A stretch of 64,000 bases of DNA from Novakomyces olei. Lineage: Eukaryota > Ascomycota > Novakomycetes > Novakomycetales > Novakomycetaceae. The notes beneath the pieces were generated by a model, which worked only from the letters and a program-made list of their open reading frames with translations, had not been told where the DNA came from and searched no databases. Below are positions 43,377 to 53,401 of this stretch, one piece after another. Location of the stretch: NCBI GenBank assembly GCA_016906335.1, contig JADEYG010000001.1, forward strand, positions 682,001 to 746,000. The letters are read 5' to 3'. Within the stretch, counting starts at the first letter, position 1. The number at the start of each line of letters is the position of its first letter. A program made the position numbers and the translations under genes.

Positions 43377-46300
43377 TCACGACCCATTGCCAGAATCAGG
43401 TTCCTGAACTCTGACTGAATTATTCTGCAAATTTAAAGACTTGTTCACAATTGATTGAGCGGTATGAACGAGTGAAGAATCTTCTTTTGAGCGATAGAGT
43501 GCCGTATAAAGCTGCGACAAATTTCTGCGGGCGGCACAGTACTTGAAAGGCTGATCAACAGGACCCGGAAGATGAGCATTTCCGCAAATTAAACAGCGCT
43601 GGATCGGTAACAAGCGTATTGGACACGATCCAGGATTGTGCACGTTATTGCACAGTTTGCACTTTTTAGCATTGGGATAGTTTGCAGTTTCTTTTGCCTT
43701 TTGAGCAACAAACTCTACCCAATAATTGTTGCTTGTGGCAGCCAGACTCGTCTGCAAGTTGTTCACATCCAAGTTTGATTTATCATGAACCAAGTTTTGA
43801 TTAATAGAACCCAAATTTGGGTTTATAGAATCCAAATGCGATTCATCCGACACAAGAACCGGATTGGTCGAGGGTTGGATATGCCTATTAGAATTTAGAG
43901 GTGCGCTATTTGCATCCACGTCATTTCCCAAACTCACGCCTGGTTCATTCAAATTCGAATCAGGCTTATGCAGATTCGTGTTTGCTGGTACTTTTGCGGG
44001 AAAAGAACCAATCGAGTTCGATGACAAATGAGGTGGATTAGGAGCAAAAGCAGTCTCTGGACGAGACACAGGATAGGAAGTCAGAGCATACGGACGAGAA
44101 TTGAGTCTAGACTTTTGCAAATGATCCCAATCAAAACTGCCAATCGGATGTGTTGGAATAAGACGGGAATTGCTGCCGGCCTCTTGAGAGGGTAACAAGT
44201 AAGCAGGATTTGAAAGTGGTCCGGCAAAGTTGATATTAAGTCCTGCAGGAGTATGTGTGAATCCCGGCGGATTGGACTGTAGATTCTGCTGAATATTAAT
44301 ATCCTCCAAAATCTGTAAATCTTCGTTCCCAGCTTCTTCTACGGTCGAGCTTTCTTCAGACTGTTTGTCTGACGCATCAGGCTGGAAATCTTGATCATCA
44401 TCGAATGCTCCACCTCGAGAATCGGCAGTCTCTGCTTCCGCACTGTCTTTAGCCTTCTTTTTGCTCTTTTTATTCCTATGGTCCTCCACGAAATCAAATT
44501 CATTGTAATTCACTCGTTTTCTCTGCCTTTTTGTAGCTAAATGCTCAGCTTCCAATTGCTCTTCGTTATAGAGCTGCCTTTCCTGCAGCATTTTCTGCCA
44601 AAAGTCATTGTCCTCTACATCCTGAGCCTCGCTCAATGATTGGTCGTTCACGAGATCCAGTCTTGCGCCGGTCTGCTGTTGCTCGGTCATCCAGACTTTG
44701 GAGAAGGCAAACGCGTTTGCCTCTTCACTGTCCTCGTTGTCTCCTTCTTTTTCTACACCTTCGTCCTCTTCTCCCCGGCGGGATAAAAGGCGAATGATCT
44801 CCGTTTCAGTGTACCGTATGTCCCGAGAGTTATCGCCTTCAAAGAGCGCTTTGGCCCCAAATCGCAAGAGCGAAGGCAAATCCAATTCTTCCTCCGTATT
44901 CTGCTCCATTCCACCCATAACAACTCGGTCCAGGATCAGCTTCTTTTTCGCCATTTCCACTGTCTTTTCCTCCACTGTGCCAATAGTCATCAGGGACATT
45001 ACCAACACCGGTCTTTCCTGTCCAATTCTATGCACCCGTGAAATTGCCTGAATATCCTGGTGAGGATTGAAATCTGGATCGTAGATAATTACTGTATCAG
45101 CAGCAGTTAAATTGATACCTACTCCACCGGCTCTTGTGCTCAGCAGCATTATAAATATCTCTGGCTTCGAGTTGTATTCGTCAATCAGCTCAAGGCGCTT
45201 ATCCGCTGCCACTGATCCGTCTATCCTTCGGTACTGATAGCCCTCGTGGTCGAACCAGTCGCCCAGAATATCAAGCGTATCAAGAAACTGAGCAAAAATC
45301 AGGACCTTGTGCCCGCCGCCATCTGACTCTTTCAGTTTGGGCAAAACCATCGACAAAAACATGGTTTTAGTACACGCGTTTACCAGTGTTTGCATGGCCT
45401 CCTGCTTTTCCAATTTGCGATCTTCTATTTGTACGTCATAAGTGAATGGGTGGGAAAGCAGGCGTCGCAAGGACATAAATATATTAGACAGCGAGGTTTT
45501 CGAGCTGTGCATCTCGTTTCCCACCGCTTTTATATTGCCCAAAAGCCGGAAATTTCGGCTCAATATACTCTTGTATATTTCTTTCTGTAAGCTGACCATT
45601 GATAAGGGCACAATTATCTCTTTTTTAGGAGGTAAATTTTTCAAAGCGTGTTTTTTAACCCTTCGTAACGTCAGTGGCCTTAACTTGTCGTGCAGTGTTT
45701 TTATTTTCTCCTTATCGAATTCCGTAGTAATATCCGCATAGTACTCCTGTAGGCTCGAAGCATCAAGCCCTGGCTCACAGAACCGCATCAGGTTCAACAA
45801 CTCTCTCAGATTATTCTGCAGCGGAGTCCCTGTCAGGAGAAGGGAGAAGGTATAACGCAGCCTCATTAATTTTGTAAATAAGCTTGTTTTATCGTTTTTT
45901 AGCCGCTGACCTTCGTCAACGATTAAAGCGTTCCACGAGTGCGTATTAAACATCGAAAAATCCGAGTCAAGTAGCTGGTAAGTAGTGATAATTGCATGAG
46001 TTTTCAGGGAATGATCCGTGTTGTATATATTATATTTCTTAATCATATTCCGCTGCCGTTTGCTGCCCGTATAATAACAAGCAACAAAGCTGGCAGGCGC
46101 CCATTTTCTCCATTCGCGAATCCAATTGTAAATGGTGGAATTGGGAACAACCACTAAGAAAGGCGCTACATTATGCCTTTCGAAAATAACGCTTAAAAAC
46201 ACAATTGTTTGTATAGTTTTGCCCAAGCCCATATCATCTGCCAAAATGCAGCCCGACCGAGAGCTTTGAGGAGCAGTAAACCACTTGTAATACAACCAAT

Positions 46301-48227
46301 TTATTCCGTCCATCTGATGATTGAGCAATTGCAAGTCTTTCCCAAGATAAGAAGGCGCCTCTTTGATCTCCAAATCGGCAAATTGCTTTACAGTTTCGGG
46401 TTTCTTTGTTTGCTTTGCACTAACACGCGTATGCTTTGTACGCACATAGTGTGCGAAAGCCTGCCGAAGCGATTCTTCGTACTCTGCATCGCGAGCATGA
46501 TCTTGATCGTGCTGCAGGATTTCTACTGTCGCGTCCTCGTAGGGTAAATGTGCCCATTTGACTAGACACTCTGATATTTCATTAAAAGCCTTAATTTCAG
46601 ATTCGTAGTTTCTATATTGGGCAATGGATTTTGACCTGCTATTGCCAGCCAGTGTATCCTGTCCATAGGTAACGTCCAATAACTGTTCTGCCAGACAGTA
46701 TTGAGGAGGAACAGCGTCTTTCATGTTCTTTATTGGCAGAGTCTTCAGTTCATCAAAATTCCGCTTTTTGGTTGTAGATTTTGCGTACAAAAGTGTTCCA
46801 GAAAACCATTCGGTTTTACGGTAAGACAAATTGTGCAACTTGCAGACGTATCGCCGGCAATATAACAATTTTTCACGCTCGTCAAGAACTCTTTCAACGG
46901 CTTTATTATTCCACTGTTGCCATCCCAGTATTGTTTCAACTTCGTTTAGGCCCATTCTGCACTCATCACACGTCCAATGTTCGAGAAAATGTTTTTCCGA
47001 TGTTGATGAGGGGGAATTGGCTATTAATTTATCCCACAAAGCACCGCGGGAGCACTCCCTGCACCGGAACAACAGGCGATTGTGCTTGTTTAAATACAGG
47101 GTTTTTTCTGGCGGTAGATTGCCTGCCGGTTCGTCTAATGTGTTTGCAGCCGTGTTTTCAACCGGTTTCTCTGACCTCTCTGCCAAATCAGAATTTGTAT
47201 CCGGTGCCTTTGTAATTTTGTCCGTTTCTGGCTCTTCCTTCAAACCTTTTTCGTCGGTTGGTAACGGCAGCTCCCTCAAAGTCGAGTCTTTGACCGTAGA
47301 CAGGGATTCACTACCGCTTTTGCTCTGCGATGTGTCTATAAATATAATTTCTTGGTCGTCTTTATCTTTGCCTTCGTCTACAGAATTTTGATTCTCGTCC
47401 TTTTCTGTACTTGGCAGCTTTGGCTCAGAACTGTCAGCTACAGAGTCCAAAGTGCTACTATTTTCTTGTTCGCTTTGTTGTTCGGAGACCCGGGAATCAT
47501 GATCCAAAAGTTCTGCAAGAGACCGGCAATTTGGGCCCCGTAGAGCAGATATGAAACAGTATAGAAAGGGCCATTTCAACCCCCTTCCAACGCACGAAGG
47601 ACACCTCCATAAAATTTGTCCGTTTTCCCCTTCTTCAATCTCGCCTCGAACAGTTCTACTGTCAGCTGGAGCAACACATGTTTCATAATGGAAAGCGATA
47701 GAGCAGCCCTGACATAGAATAAGGGGCCCACGAGACTGTTGATCACAGAAAGAGCACCAGCTGTGATGATACTTTATGAATTTTGCATTATATTTGTATA
47801 AGAACGCAGAGGGAACGGGACGATTTAACCTTTTTCTCCTTCCAAAATGATAAATCTCACTTTCGTCACTTGATTCGTCGCTTTGCAGCTCAACTTCTCC
47901 ACCCTCACTCGACTCTGAAGTCGCAGTGGAAAAGCTTCTGTCGTCAAGAAGATCAATCGTTTTGGTCTTGAGCGTTTTGAACTCCGACGCGTCCTCTTCA
48001 TCGTCCTCATCACTAACAAGAGTTCGAACTTTTCGTGCCTTGGCTCCACTTGGCCGAAATGGTGTTTCAAGCAAGATATCAGACGAATCGCTTCCATCAA
48101 ATTCCTTGCTCGGAGATGTTGCTACATCAGCAGCCGAAGGATCAATTAATGAAGGCGGCCATGTTTTGGCGGTCTCTAATAACCTCGCTCGCTCGGGATC
48201 TGATGTGTCGATCTCCACAGAGAACAT
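43377..48227 (-). CDS. PHD-finger SNF2 chromatin remodeller, Mi-2/Mit1-like
   Basis: ATP-dependent nucleosome remodeller, 1,616 aa, single exon. The ATG at 48225-48227 is the first in frame. Domains in order: acidic N-terminus; PHD finger (about 154-212, CSFCDQQSRGPLILCQGC then WRCPSC); a second Cys-rich pair (about 388-424, CRECS and CDEC); a chromodomain-like segment ending VKWAHLPYEDATVE (about 572); SNF2 ATPase with DDMGLGKTIQT, DEGQRLKN and TGTPLQNNLRELLNL; helicase C with STRAGGVGINLTAADTV and QAISRVHRIGQ; an acidic, Asn-rich linker; and C-terminal zinc knuckles CKLCNNVHNPGSC and CLICGNAHLPG. This order matches fungal Mit1-type proteins of the SHREC silencing complex, themselves Mi-2/CHD3 relatives. 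The DEAH-box His is Gln here, which I believe is common in this subgroup. A TTAGGGTTA lies 68 bp upstream. Confidence 0.9.
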   Translation of the reverse strand: MFSVEIDTSDPERARLLETAKTWPPSLIDPSAADVATSPSKEFDGSDSSDILLETPFRPSGAKARKVRTLVSDEDDEEDASEFKTLKTKTIDLLDDRSFSTATSESSEGGEVELQSDESSDESEIYHFGRRKRLNRPVPSAFLYKYNAKFIKYHHSWCSFCDQQSRGPLILCQGCSIAFHYETCVAPADSRTVRGEIEEGENGQILWRCPSCVGRGLKWPFLYCFISALRGPNCRSLAELLDHDSRVSEQQSEQENSSTLDSVADSSEPKLPSTEKDENQNSVDEGKDKDDQEIIFIDTSQSKSGSESLSTVKDSTLRELPLPTDEKGLKEEPETDKITKAPDTNSDLAERSEKPVENTAANTLDEPAGNLPPEKTLYLNKHNRLLFRCRECSRGALWDKLIANSPSSTSEKHFLEHWTCDECRMGLNEVETILGWQQWNNKAVERVLDEREKLLYCRRYVCKLHNLSYRKTEWFSGTLLYAKSTTKKRNFDELKTLPIKNMKDAVPPQYCLAEQLLDVTYGQDTLAGNSRSKSIAQYRNYESEIKAFNEISECLVKWAHLPYEDATVEILQHDQDHARDAEYEESLRQAFAHYVRTKHTRVSAKQTKKPETVKQFADLEIKEAPSYLGKDLQLLNHQMDGINWLYYKWFTAPQSSRSGCILADDMGLGKTIQTIVFLSVIFERHNVAPFLVVVPNSTIYNWIREWRKWAPASFVACYYTGSKRQRNMIKKYNIYNTDHSLKTHAIITTYQLLDSDFSMFNTHSWNALIVDEGQRLKNDKTSLFTKLMRLRYTFSLLLTGTPLQNNLRELLNLMRFCEPGLDASSLQEYYADITTEFDKEKIKTLHDKLRPLTLRRVKKHALKNLPPKKEIIVPLSMVSLQKEIYKSILSRNFRLLGNIKAVGNEMHSSKTSLSNIFMSLRRLLSHPFTYDVQIEDRKLEKQEAMQTLVNACTKTMFLSMVLPKLKESDGGGHKVLIFAQFLDTLDILGDWFDHEGYQYRRIDGSVAADKRLELIDEYNSKPEIFIMLLSTRAGGVGINLTAADTVIIYDPDFNPHQDIQAISRVHRIGQERPVLVMSLMTIGTVEEKTVEMAKKKLILDRVVMGGMEQNTEEELDLPSLLRFGAKALFEGDNSRDIRYTETEIIRLLSRRGEEDEGVEKEGDNEDSEEANAFAFSKVWMTEQQQTGARLDLVNDQSLSEAQDVEDNDFWQKMLQERQLYNEEQLEAEHLATKRQRKRVNYNEFDFVEDHRNKKSKKKAKDSAEAETADSRGGAFDDDQDFQPDASDKQSEESSTVEEAGNEDLQILEDINIQQNLQSNPPGFTHTPAGLNINFAGPLSNPAYLLPSQEAGSNSRLIPTHPIGSFDWDHLQKSRLNSRPYALTSYPVSRPETAFAPNPPHLSSNSIGSFPAKVPANTNLHKPDSNLNEPGVSLGNDVDANSAPLNSNRHIQPSTNPVLVSDESHLDSINPNLGSINQNLVHDKSNLDVNNLQTSLAATSNNYWVEFVAQKAKETANYPNAKKCKLCNNVHNPGSCPIRLLPIQRCLICGNAHLPGPVDQPFKYCAARRNLSQLYTALYRSKEDSSLVHTAQSIVNKSLNLQNNSVRVQEPDSGNGS

Positions 48228-49904
48228 GAAGTCGCTCAGTGAGGCATACGCAATCACGCAAAGTCTTCAAAGAACAATTCTTCGACTAATGGTATTAGGG
48301 TTAATGATCAAGGCGCCGAGAGCCGATTCGCGTCAGGGTGACAAAGGGCTCGCCGAGTCTTTGCAAAGCGTCTTTTGTACTTGTACTGTTTGAATTTTTA
48401 GATATTGTCTATTGGAATATCCTTATCAATATCAATAACAAGTGTTTTACGTATGTAACCCTTTTAATGGATTTTATTTATTTTCATGGTCCACACATAT
48501 TATTGATAGTCCACCGTACATTGTTATGCCCCATACAATAAGCATAAAAATACTTGTCATACTGCCTATAATTAAGTCATATATTGTCCACAGATTTATA
48601 ATGCTAATATATTACAAATTAAACACAATATAAAAGATTACACTGGACGAGCTTTAATACTCTTAAGACATAGTATTGTATGCAAACCTTCAAAGTTTTA
48701 GTTACGTCAATCAGTGCAAGAGTAAAGAAGAGAAATTTGCTTCAATTGTGCGAGATTGAATCAAAATAAGCAATGTCCACCATGCTATCAATTCTAAACT
48801 ACCGTACTAATTGATGAACTCTTCCAGAGTAAAGCAGAGCGGCAAATCAATCAAAACAGAACGAATCGAGCACAGCGAGTAACTATTGCTATCCGACTTT
48901 GCTTGAGCCGTTTTTCCGCGTCTATTTCGCATTTTCCGGTTTCTTTTGAGACGGGTGAGTTAATGTTCGATTACCACACAACATTCAAAGTAAGCTGAAT
49001 GGATTCTCTGTAAATTGGAGGCGCAGTGGCAGCCCCTCATTAACGCGGCTATGATATTACTTTAGTAAAGCTCCAGCTGAAGAATAAGACCGAGTACTCT
49101 GTACATGTGAATGGCATTAGTAGTATCCGATCTCTGACGCGCTCCGTCGCGTAACGCATAAGCCCATGTTTACGCGACAGACCGTGCCTTTAACCTAGTA
49201 ACTGCACACCCAATCAGAATCTTGACAGGTTTTTGATAGTTTCCCAATCAGGAAGCGCTATTACCCGGAGCCTTGCGTGGGCTCGTCTCCTTGACAGCGC
49301 GTTAACAGGCCATGAGAGCTTACAAACCGATATGCAACGGACCATTTGTAGCCAAGTGAGACAAGCTAAGATGACAGTGAGACATTTAGATTTACAGCCT
49401 TTTGCAAAATGGAAATTCAGTATTGACAGCACCATTGTATATATTAAACGGATACAATTTCAAGATTAGATATGAGCGAGGCAATAAGCACAGCCAAGAC
49501 ATCTTTACGATATGTGCCGGCGCGTGTTGCGGCTCCGTTCATTAGTCAATCTTTTCCATTTTTTTTTTCATTTATCTTTGTCAAAGGGAAACTGGCGCTG
49601 TATGTCTCTAACGTGGGGGCTGGCATGTACATACATTAACCCAATCGGGAATGTACCCGCCATTTCGCGTGGCTCGAATGTCTGGCTTCGGCTCGTATAG
49701 CAAGCATCCTTATATAAAAGTCGCGGCTCTCGCTCGTTTTTCAATCTCGGCCTTGAGCTGATTGACAAATTTTGAGCATCAACCATCCATCACCTTTGCC
49801 GGAAATTGACCGGCTCAACGAGACTCGAGTCGGGCTCAAGTCGCTTCAACGCTGACCGAATCTAATATTATTTGATTAAATTGAACTAATTTAAATTGAC
49901 TGCT
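48228..49904. other. Divergent intergenic region (remodeller / CAP protein)
   Basis: About 1.7 kb. Small open frames only, none recognised. The length is in keeping with a regulated cell-surface gene on the right. Confidence 0.5.
48295..48303. promoter_or_regulatory. TTAGGGTTA motif at the remodeller promoter
   Basis: Single TTAGGGTTA, 68 bp upstream of the ATG, the closest of the telomere-like motifs to a start codon. Confidence 0.4.
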
Positions 49905-52118
49905 ATGAGGGCAATCGCAATTACCGGCCTGGCCTGCTTGGCCGCCTTCGTCTCTGGCCGCCATTTGCGGAGGGATGTTGTGTACGAGACCGTTTACAGC
50001 ACAGACTATGAGACTATTGACCCTGAGCCTGTATACGTGACGGAAACAGCGTACACTACGGCAACGCAAACTCAAGAGACTATAGAGCATATTGTTTACG
50101 TGACGGAAACTGTCTTTGCCGATGATTGTGAGGCTACTTTAACCGCGGCCACGGCAGCGAGCCCGACTCAAACTCAAGCTGCTGTTCAGGCGACAATAAC
50201 ACAAGAAGCAGAAGCAGCCGGCGCGTCAATTCAAGCTTCAAAGCAAGAGATTGTCAATGTTAGAATTGAGCAAATAATTGTGACTGTAACCGTCACCATT
50301 GGCAACAAAGTTACAGCCAGGCCGACTACGCTTTACTCGACGGTAACGGAAACCGTTACCGTGACTGGCGCTGCGTCGGCGGTGAGAACGAGTACTGTAA
50401 CCTCTACAATAACCGCCGGCAGCAGCGGTGGCAGCTATAATAATGGCAACGAGCCGGAAATGCTTCCCGAGGGAGCGGCAATCGTACAGCGATCGGTAAT
50501 GATTCCGGCGACTACATCCGTGTATGAGGGCACTACAGTCATTGTTGATAGGCAAACAATTTATTACTCGACACTCGTGTACACATCAACTGTATATTCT
50601 ACACAAAACGCAGCTGATATCGCAACAACTTCTGTATCTTACAGCAATACTACTGCTACCAGTCGTCCCGTCGTACCAACAATGACTGTGGTTGGCAACG
50701 GAACCGGACCCCGCACTCAATTGCCCACATTCACGCGCCTAGTCCGGTCTGCAAAATCGACTCTCACTGCCTCGTCTACCAGTCTGACTGCCAATACGAG
50801 CCTTGCCACTTTGCCTGTAGCTTCTTTAGCTGCCTTGGAATCTTCTCAATCTTCTATTGCTGCGTCCTCAATTGTTACGAATTCATCTACCACGTCTTCA
50901 GTTGCTGCGTCTTCAAGTGCTACGCCTTTACCTGTCACGTCTTCAAATATCACGTCTTCAGATATTACGCCTTCACCTGTTACGTCTTCAAGTACTACGT
51001 CTTCACCTGTTACGTCTTCAAGTACTACGTCTTCACCTGTTACGTCTTCAAGTACTACGTCTTCACCTGTTACGTCTTCAAGTACTACGTCTTCACCTGT
51101 TACGTCTTCAAGTACTACGTCTTCACCTGTCACATCTTCAAGAACTACGTCTTCACCTGTCACATCTTCAAGTACTACGTCTTCAGTTGTTACGTATTCA
51201 GATACTACGTCTTCACCTGTTACGTCTTCAAGTACTACGTCTTCACCTGTTACGTCTTCAAGTACTACGTCTTCACCTGTCACATCTTCAAGAACTACGT
51301 CTTCACCTGTCACATCTTCAAGTACTACGTCTTCAGTTGTTACGTATTCAGATACTACGCCTTCACCTGTCGCGACTTCAGATACTACGCCTTCACCTGT
51401 CGCGACTTCAAGTGCATCTTCACGTTCACGTAGGCGTTCACGTGCGCCTTCACCTGTTACGTCTTCAAGTACTACGTTTTCTACGTCTTCACCTGTCACA
51501 TCTTCAAGTACTACGTCTTCAGCTGTTGAGTCTTCATTTGTTGCGTCTCCACCTGCTGCGTCTTCAACAGCACAGCCTTCTTTGCAACCTTCGAGCACAG
51601 TGGGTGCTGATGCCCCTGATACGACGGTCGAAGCATCATCAATCACTACACAAGGCTCAAAGTTCGTCAGCAATATTCTGGACGAGCACAACAGGCTTCG
51701 AAATTTATCCGGGACTCCTCCGCTCGCTTGGAGCAATGAATTGTCAAGAAACGCTGCTCTACTAGCTGGAGTTTGTGTATTCCAGCATATGTACCAAAAC
51801 GGCTTTGGCCAAAATTTAGCCACTGGCAGCTATTCCAACCCGGCGTTTTACATATTCACGTGGTACGACGAGCATCGGCAGTATGATTTCAACAATCCTG
51901 GATTCAATTCTAGAACGGGTCATTTTACCCAGGTCGAATGGAGATCGACGACACAGGTTGGATGTGCAATGGCAAGGGGATGCTTCAACAATACGGGATA
52001 CGATTATTACCTGGTGTGTGAGTATAATCCAGCAGGAAATATTATCGGCAGCTTTGGCTCAGAAGTTTCTGAACCCACCAGTTCAATCGATGCTCCTCCT
52101 TTGATGACTAATACTTAA
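49905..52118 (+). CDS. Secreted CAP/SCP (Pry-type) protein with mucin-like repeats
   Basis: Single exon, 737 aa from the ATG at 49905. A signal peptide (MRAIAITGLACLAAFVSG) is followed by a dibasic site (RHLRR) suited to Kex2-like cleavage. Residues 30-330 are Thr/Val-rich with YVTET-type motifs. Residues about 355-495 are 10-residue repeats of the kind SSPVTSSSTT, heavily O-glycosylated if exported. The C-terminal CAP domain (about 585-725) shows LDEHNRLRNLSGTPPLAWS, a WYDE motif, TGHFTQVEWRSTTQVGCA and YLVCEYNPAGN. Pry-type members bind sterols or fatty acids and are exported or wall-bound. The usual GENLA is GQNLA here. No GPI signal is apparent. Confidence 0.9.
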   Translation: MRAIAITGLACLAAFVSGRHLRRDVVYETVYSTDYETIDPEPVYVTETAYTTATQTQETIEHIVYVTETVFADDCEATLTAATAASPTQTQAAVQATITQEAEAAGASIQASKQEIVNVRIEQIIVTVTVTIGNKVTARPTTLYSTVTETVTVTGAASAVRTSTVTSTITAGSSGGSYNNGNEPEMLPEGAAIVQRSVMIPATTSVYEGTTVIVDRQTIYYSTLVYTSTVYSTQNAADIATTSVSYSNTTATSRPVVPTMTVVGNGTGPRTQLPTFTRLVRSAKSTLTASSTSLTANTSLATLPVASLAALESSQSSIAASSIVTNSSTTSSVAASSSATPLPVTSSNITSSDITPSPVTSSSTTSSPVTSSSTTSSPVTSSSTTSSPVTSSSTTSSPVTSSSTTSSPVTSSRTTSSPVTSSSTTSSVVTYSDTTSSPVTSSSTTSSPVTSSSTTSSPVTSSRTTSSPVTSSSTTSSVVTYSDTTPSPVATSDTTPSPVATSSASSRSRRRSRAPSPVTSSSTTFSTSSPVTSSSTTSSAVESSFVASPPAASSTAQPSLQPSSTVGADAPDTTVEASSITTQGSKFVSNILDEHNRLRNLSGTPPLAWSNELSRNAALLAGVCVFQHMYQNGFGQNLATGSYSNPAFYIFTWYDEHRQYDFNNPGFNSRTGHFTQVEWRSTTQVGCAMARGCFNNTGYDYYLVCEYNPAGNIIGSFGSEVSEPTSSIDAPPLMTNT
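50970..51390 (+). repeat. 30-bp coding minisatellite of the CAP gene
   Basis: About a dozen copies of ACGTCTTCACCTGTTACGTC plus TTCAAGTACT, with a higher-order duplication containing the variant TCAGTTGTTACGTATTCAGA. The unit is a multiple of three, so other frames on both strands also stay open. Confidence 0.92.
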
Positions 52119-53401
52119 TTTTAAAAGGGAATCATAATGAAAATAGAGACGGAAAGAAAAACAAGTTAAAACTAGGTAAAAAAGGATATATAAAAGGCAC
52201 GAATAATAAGGATGAAAAATTGGAGTACTTATCGCGTTGAGCAGGTTTCGGACGAGATAAATGATGACATTCTTAAAACGAAAATTGAAAGAATAGACTT
52301 GCAAAGGAACATGGTTTTGATAAATGGCTTTTTTTTTAATTTTGTAGTAATGATGAGGCAGGCGAACTGATATGAATATTTGATTTTCTATTATACTCGT
52401 TTCTTAAAAATGATTCTTCTTGCATTCAGTATCGCTATATCATAATCGTGAACGGCGTTATGTTGTATCACCCCGCGCTTAAACTGTACGCCGTACAACA
52501 CCAAACAGACGTCACACCGTAAACTTACTCTTCGGACATTCAACAGCCTGTGCCAATACTAAGTGCTTGAGGACAGTCCATAGAGTAAGAAAGGATTATT
52601 TGTGCAGCGTTTAATCGATGGCGATGCTGCTTAGCATAAATACCCGTCAAATACCTCCTTACGCGTGCATGTCCATAACGGTTGTCTGACCCGTATCAAA
52701 TAGCATTGCAAATACATTATCAAGATTATTGGGGAACATGAATGCGATCAAAAGAGTAAGCGTCAAGAGAAGGATCTATACCGTTGTATTTGCGATATAA
52801 TAGCTCCTGAAGGTTTCGGCCCTTTGGCCGAGGATGATCACGTTCATACAAATAATACGACCATGTGCCTGTGAAAAGTGCAAGAGTCCGATCGCCCCAC
52901 CTTTGAAATTAGAAAGATTTAGCTTTGAATTGAGTTACTTTGACAAAAGGTATCGGTTTTTCATTCCGTTTTGCGGTTCGATGGGGAGCAAACGGTTGGA
53001 TGGATATTGCTGACTAAAAGATTAGTCAACTGCTCATAAAGCAGGTTTTGTATTGAATGAATATCTTATTACCGTAGATCAGGTTCGGCTGTGGAAAACA
53101 GCCATTTGGTGTTTTTATATATTCAAATATTAATTTACTATGTATAAAATATATACATACTTTATTTGCATACTCCAATTGTCATGGTTAACATGTTGTA
53201 TACAATGCTACAATTGAGAGGGTTGGCTTAGGGTTAGGGTTGGTATCCGTTGCTACGTACAAAACGCGCTTGCAGCCAAAGCTCAACATTGTCAAATGAA
53301 TATTATTACTATGAATATTGATATTATGATATTAATATACACAGTATCATCAAGGCATCGAAAATTAAAGCACATAATTAATATTAGAGCTTCCTGGGTA
53401 T
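52119..53401. other. Convergent intergenic region (CAP / RRM-cyclophilin)
   Basis: About 1.3 kb with no coding gene. Holds an 8-bp-stem hairpin at 52814-52833 and a TTAGGGTTAGGG motif at 53227-53243. A structured RNA cannot be excluded. Confidence 0.5.
53227..53243. repeat. Two-unit TTAGGG motif between convergent genes
   Basis: CTTAGGGTTAGGGTTGG, not next to a start codon: the nearest genes both end here. Confidence 0.6.

Noticed and set aside
50846-51823. Long antisense (325 codons) and alternative-frame (302 codons) open frames in the CAP gene
   Set aside because: They arise from the 30-bp coding repeat. The sense frame has the signal peptide and CAP domain.
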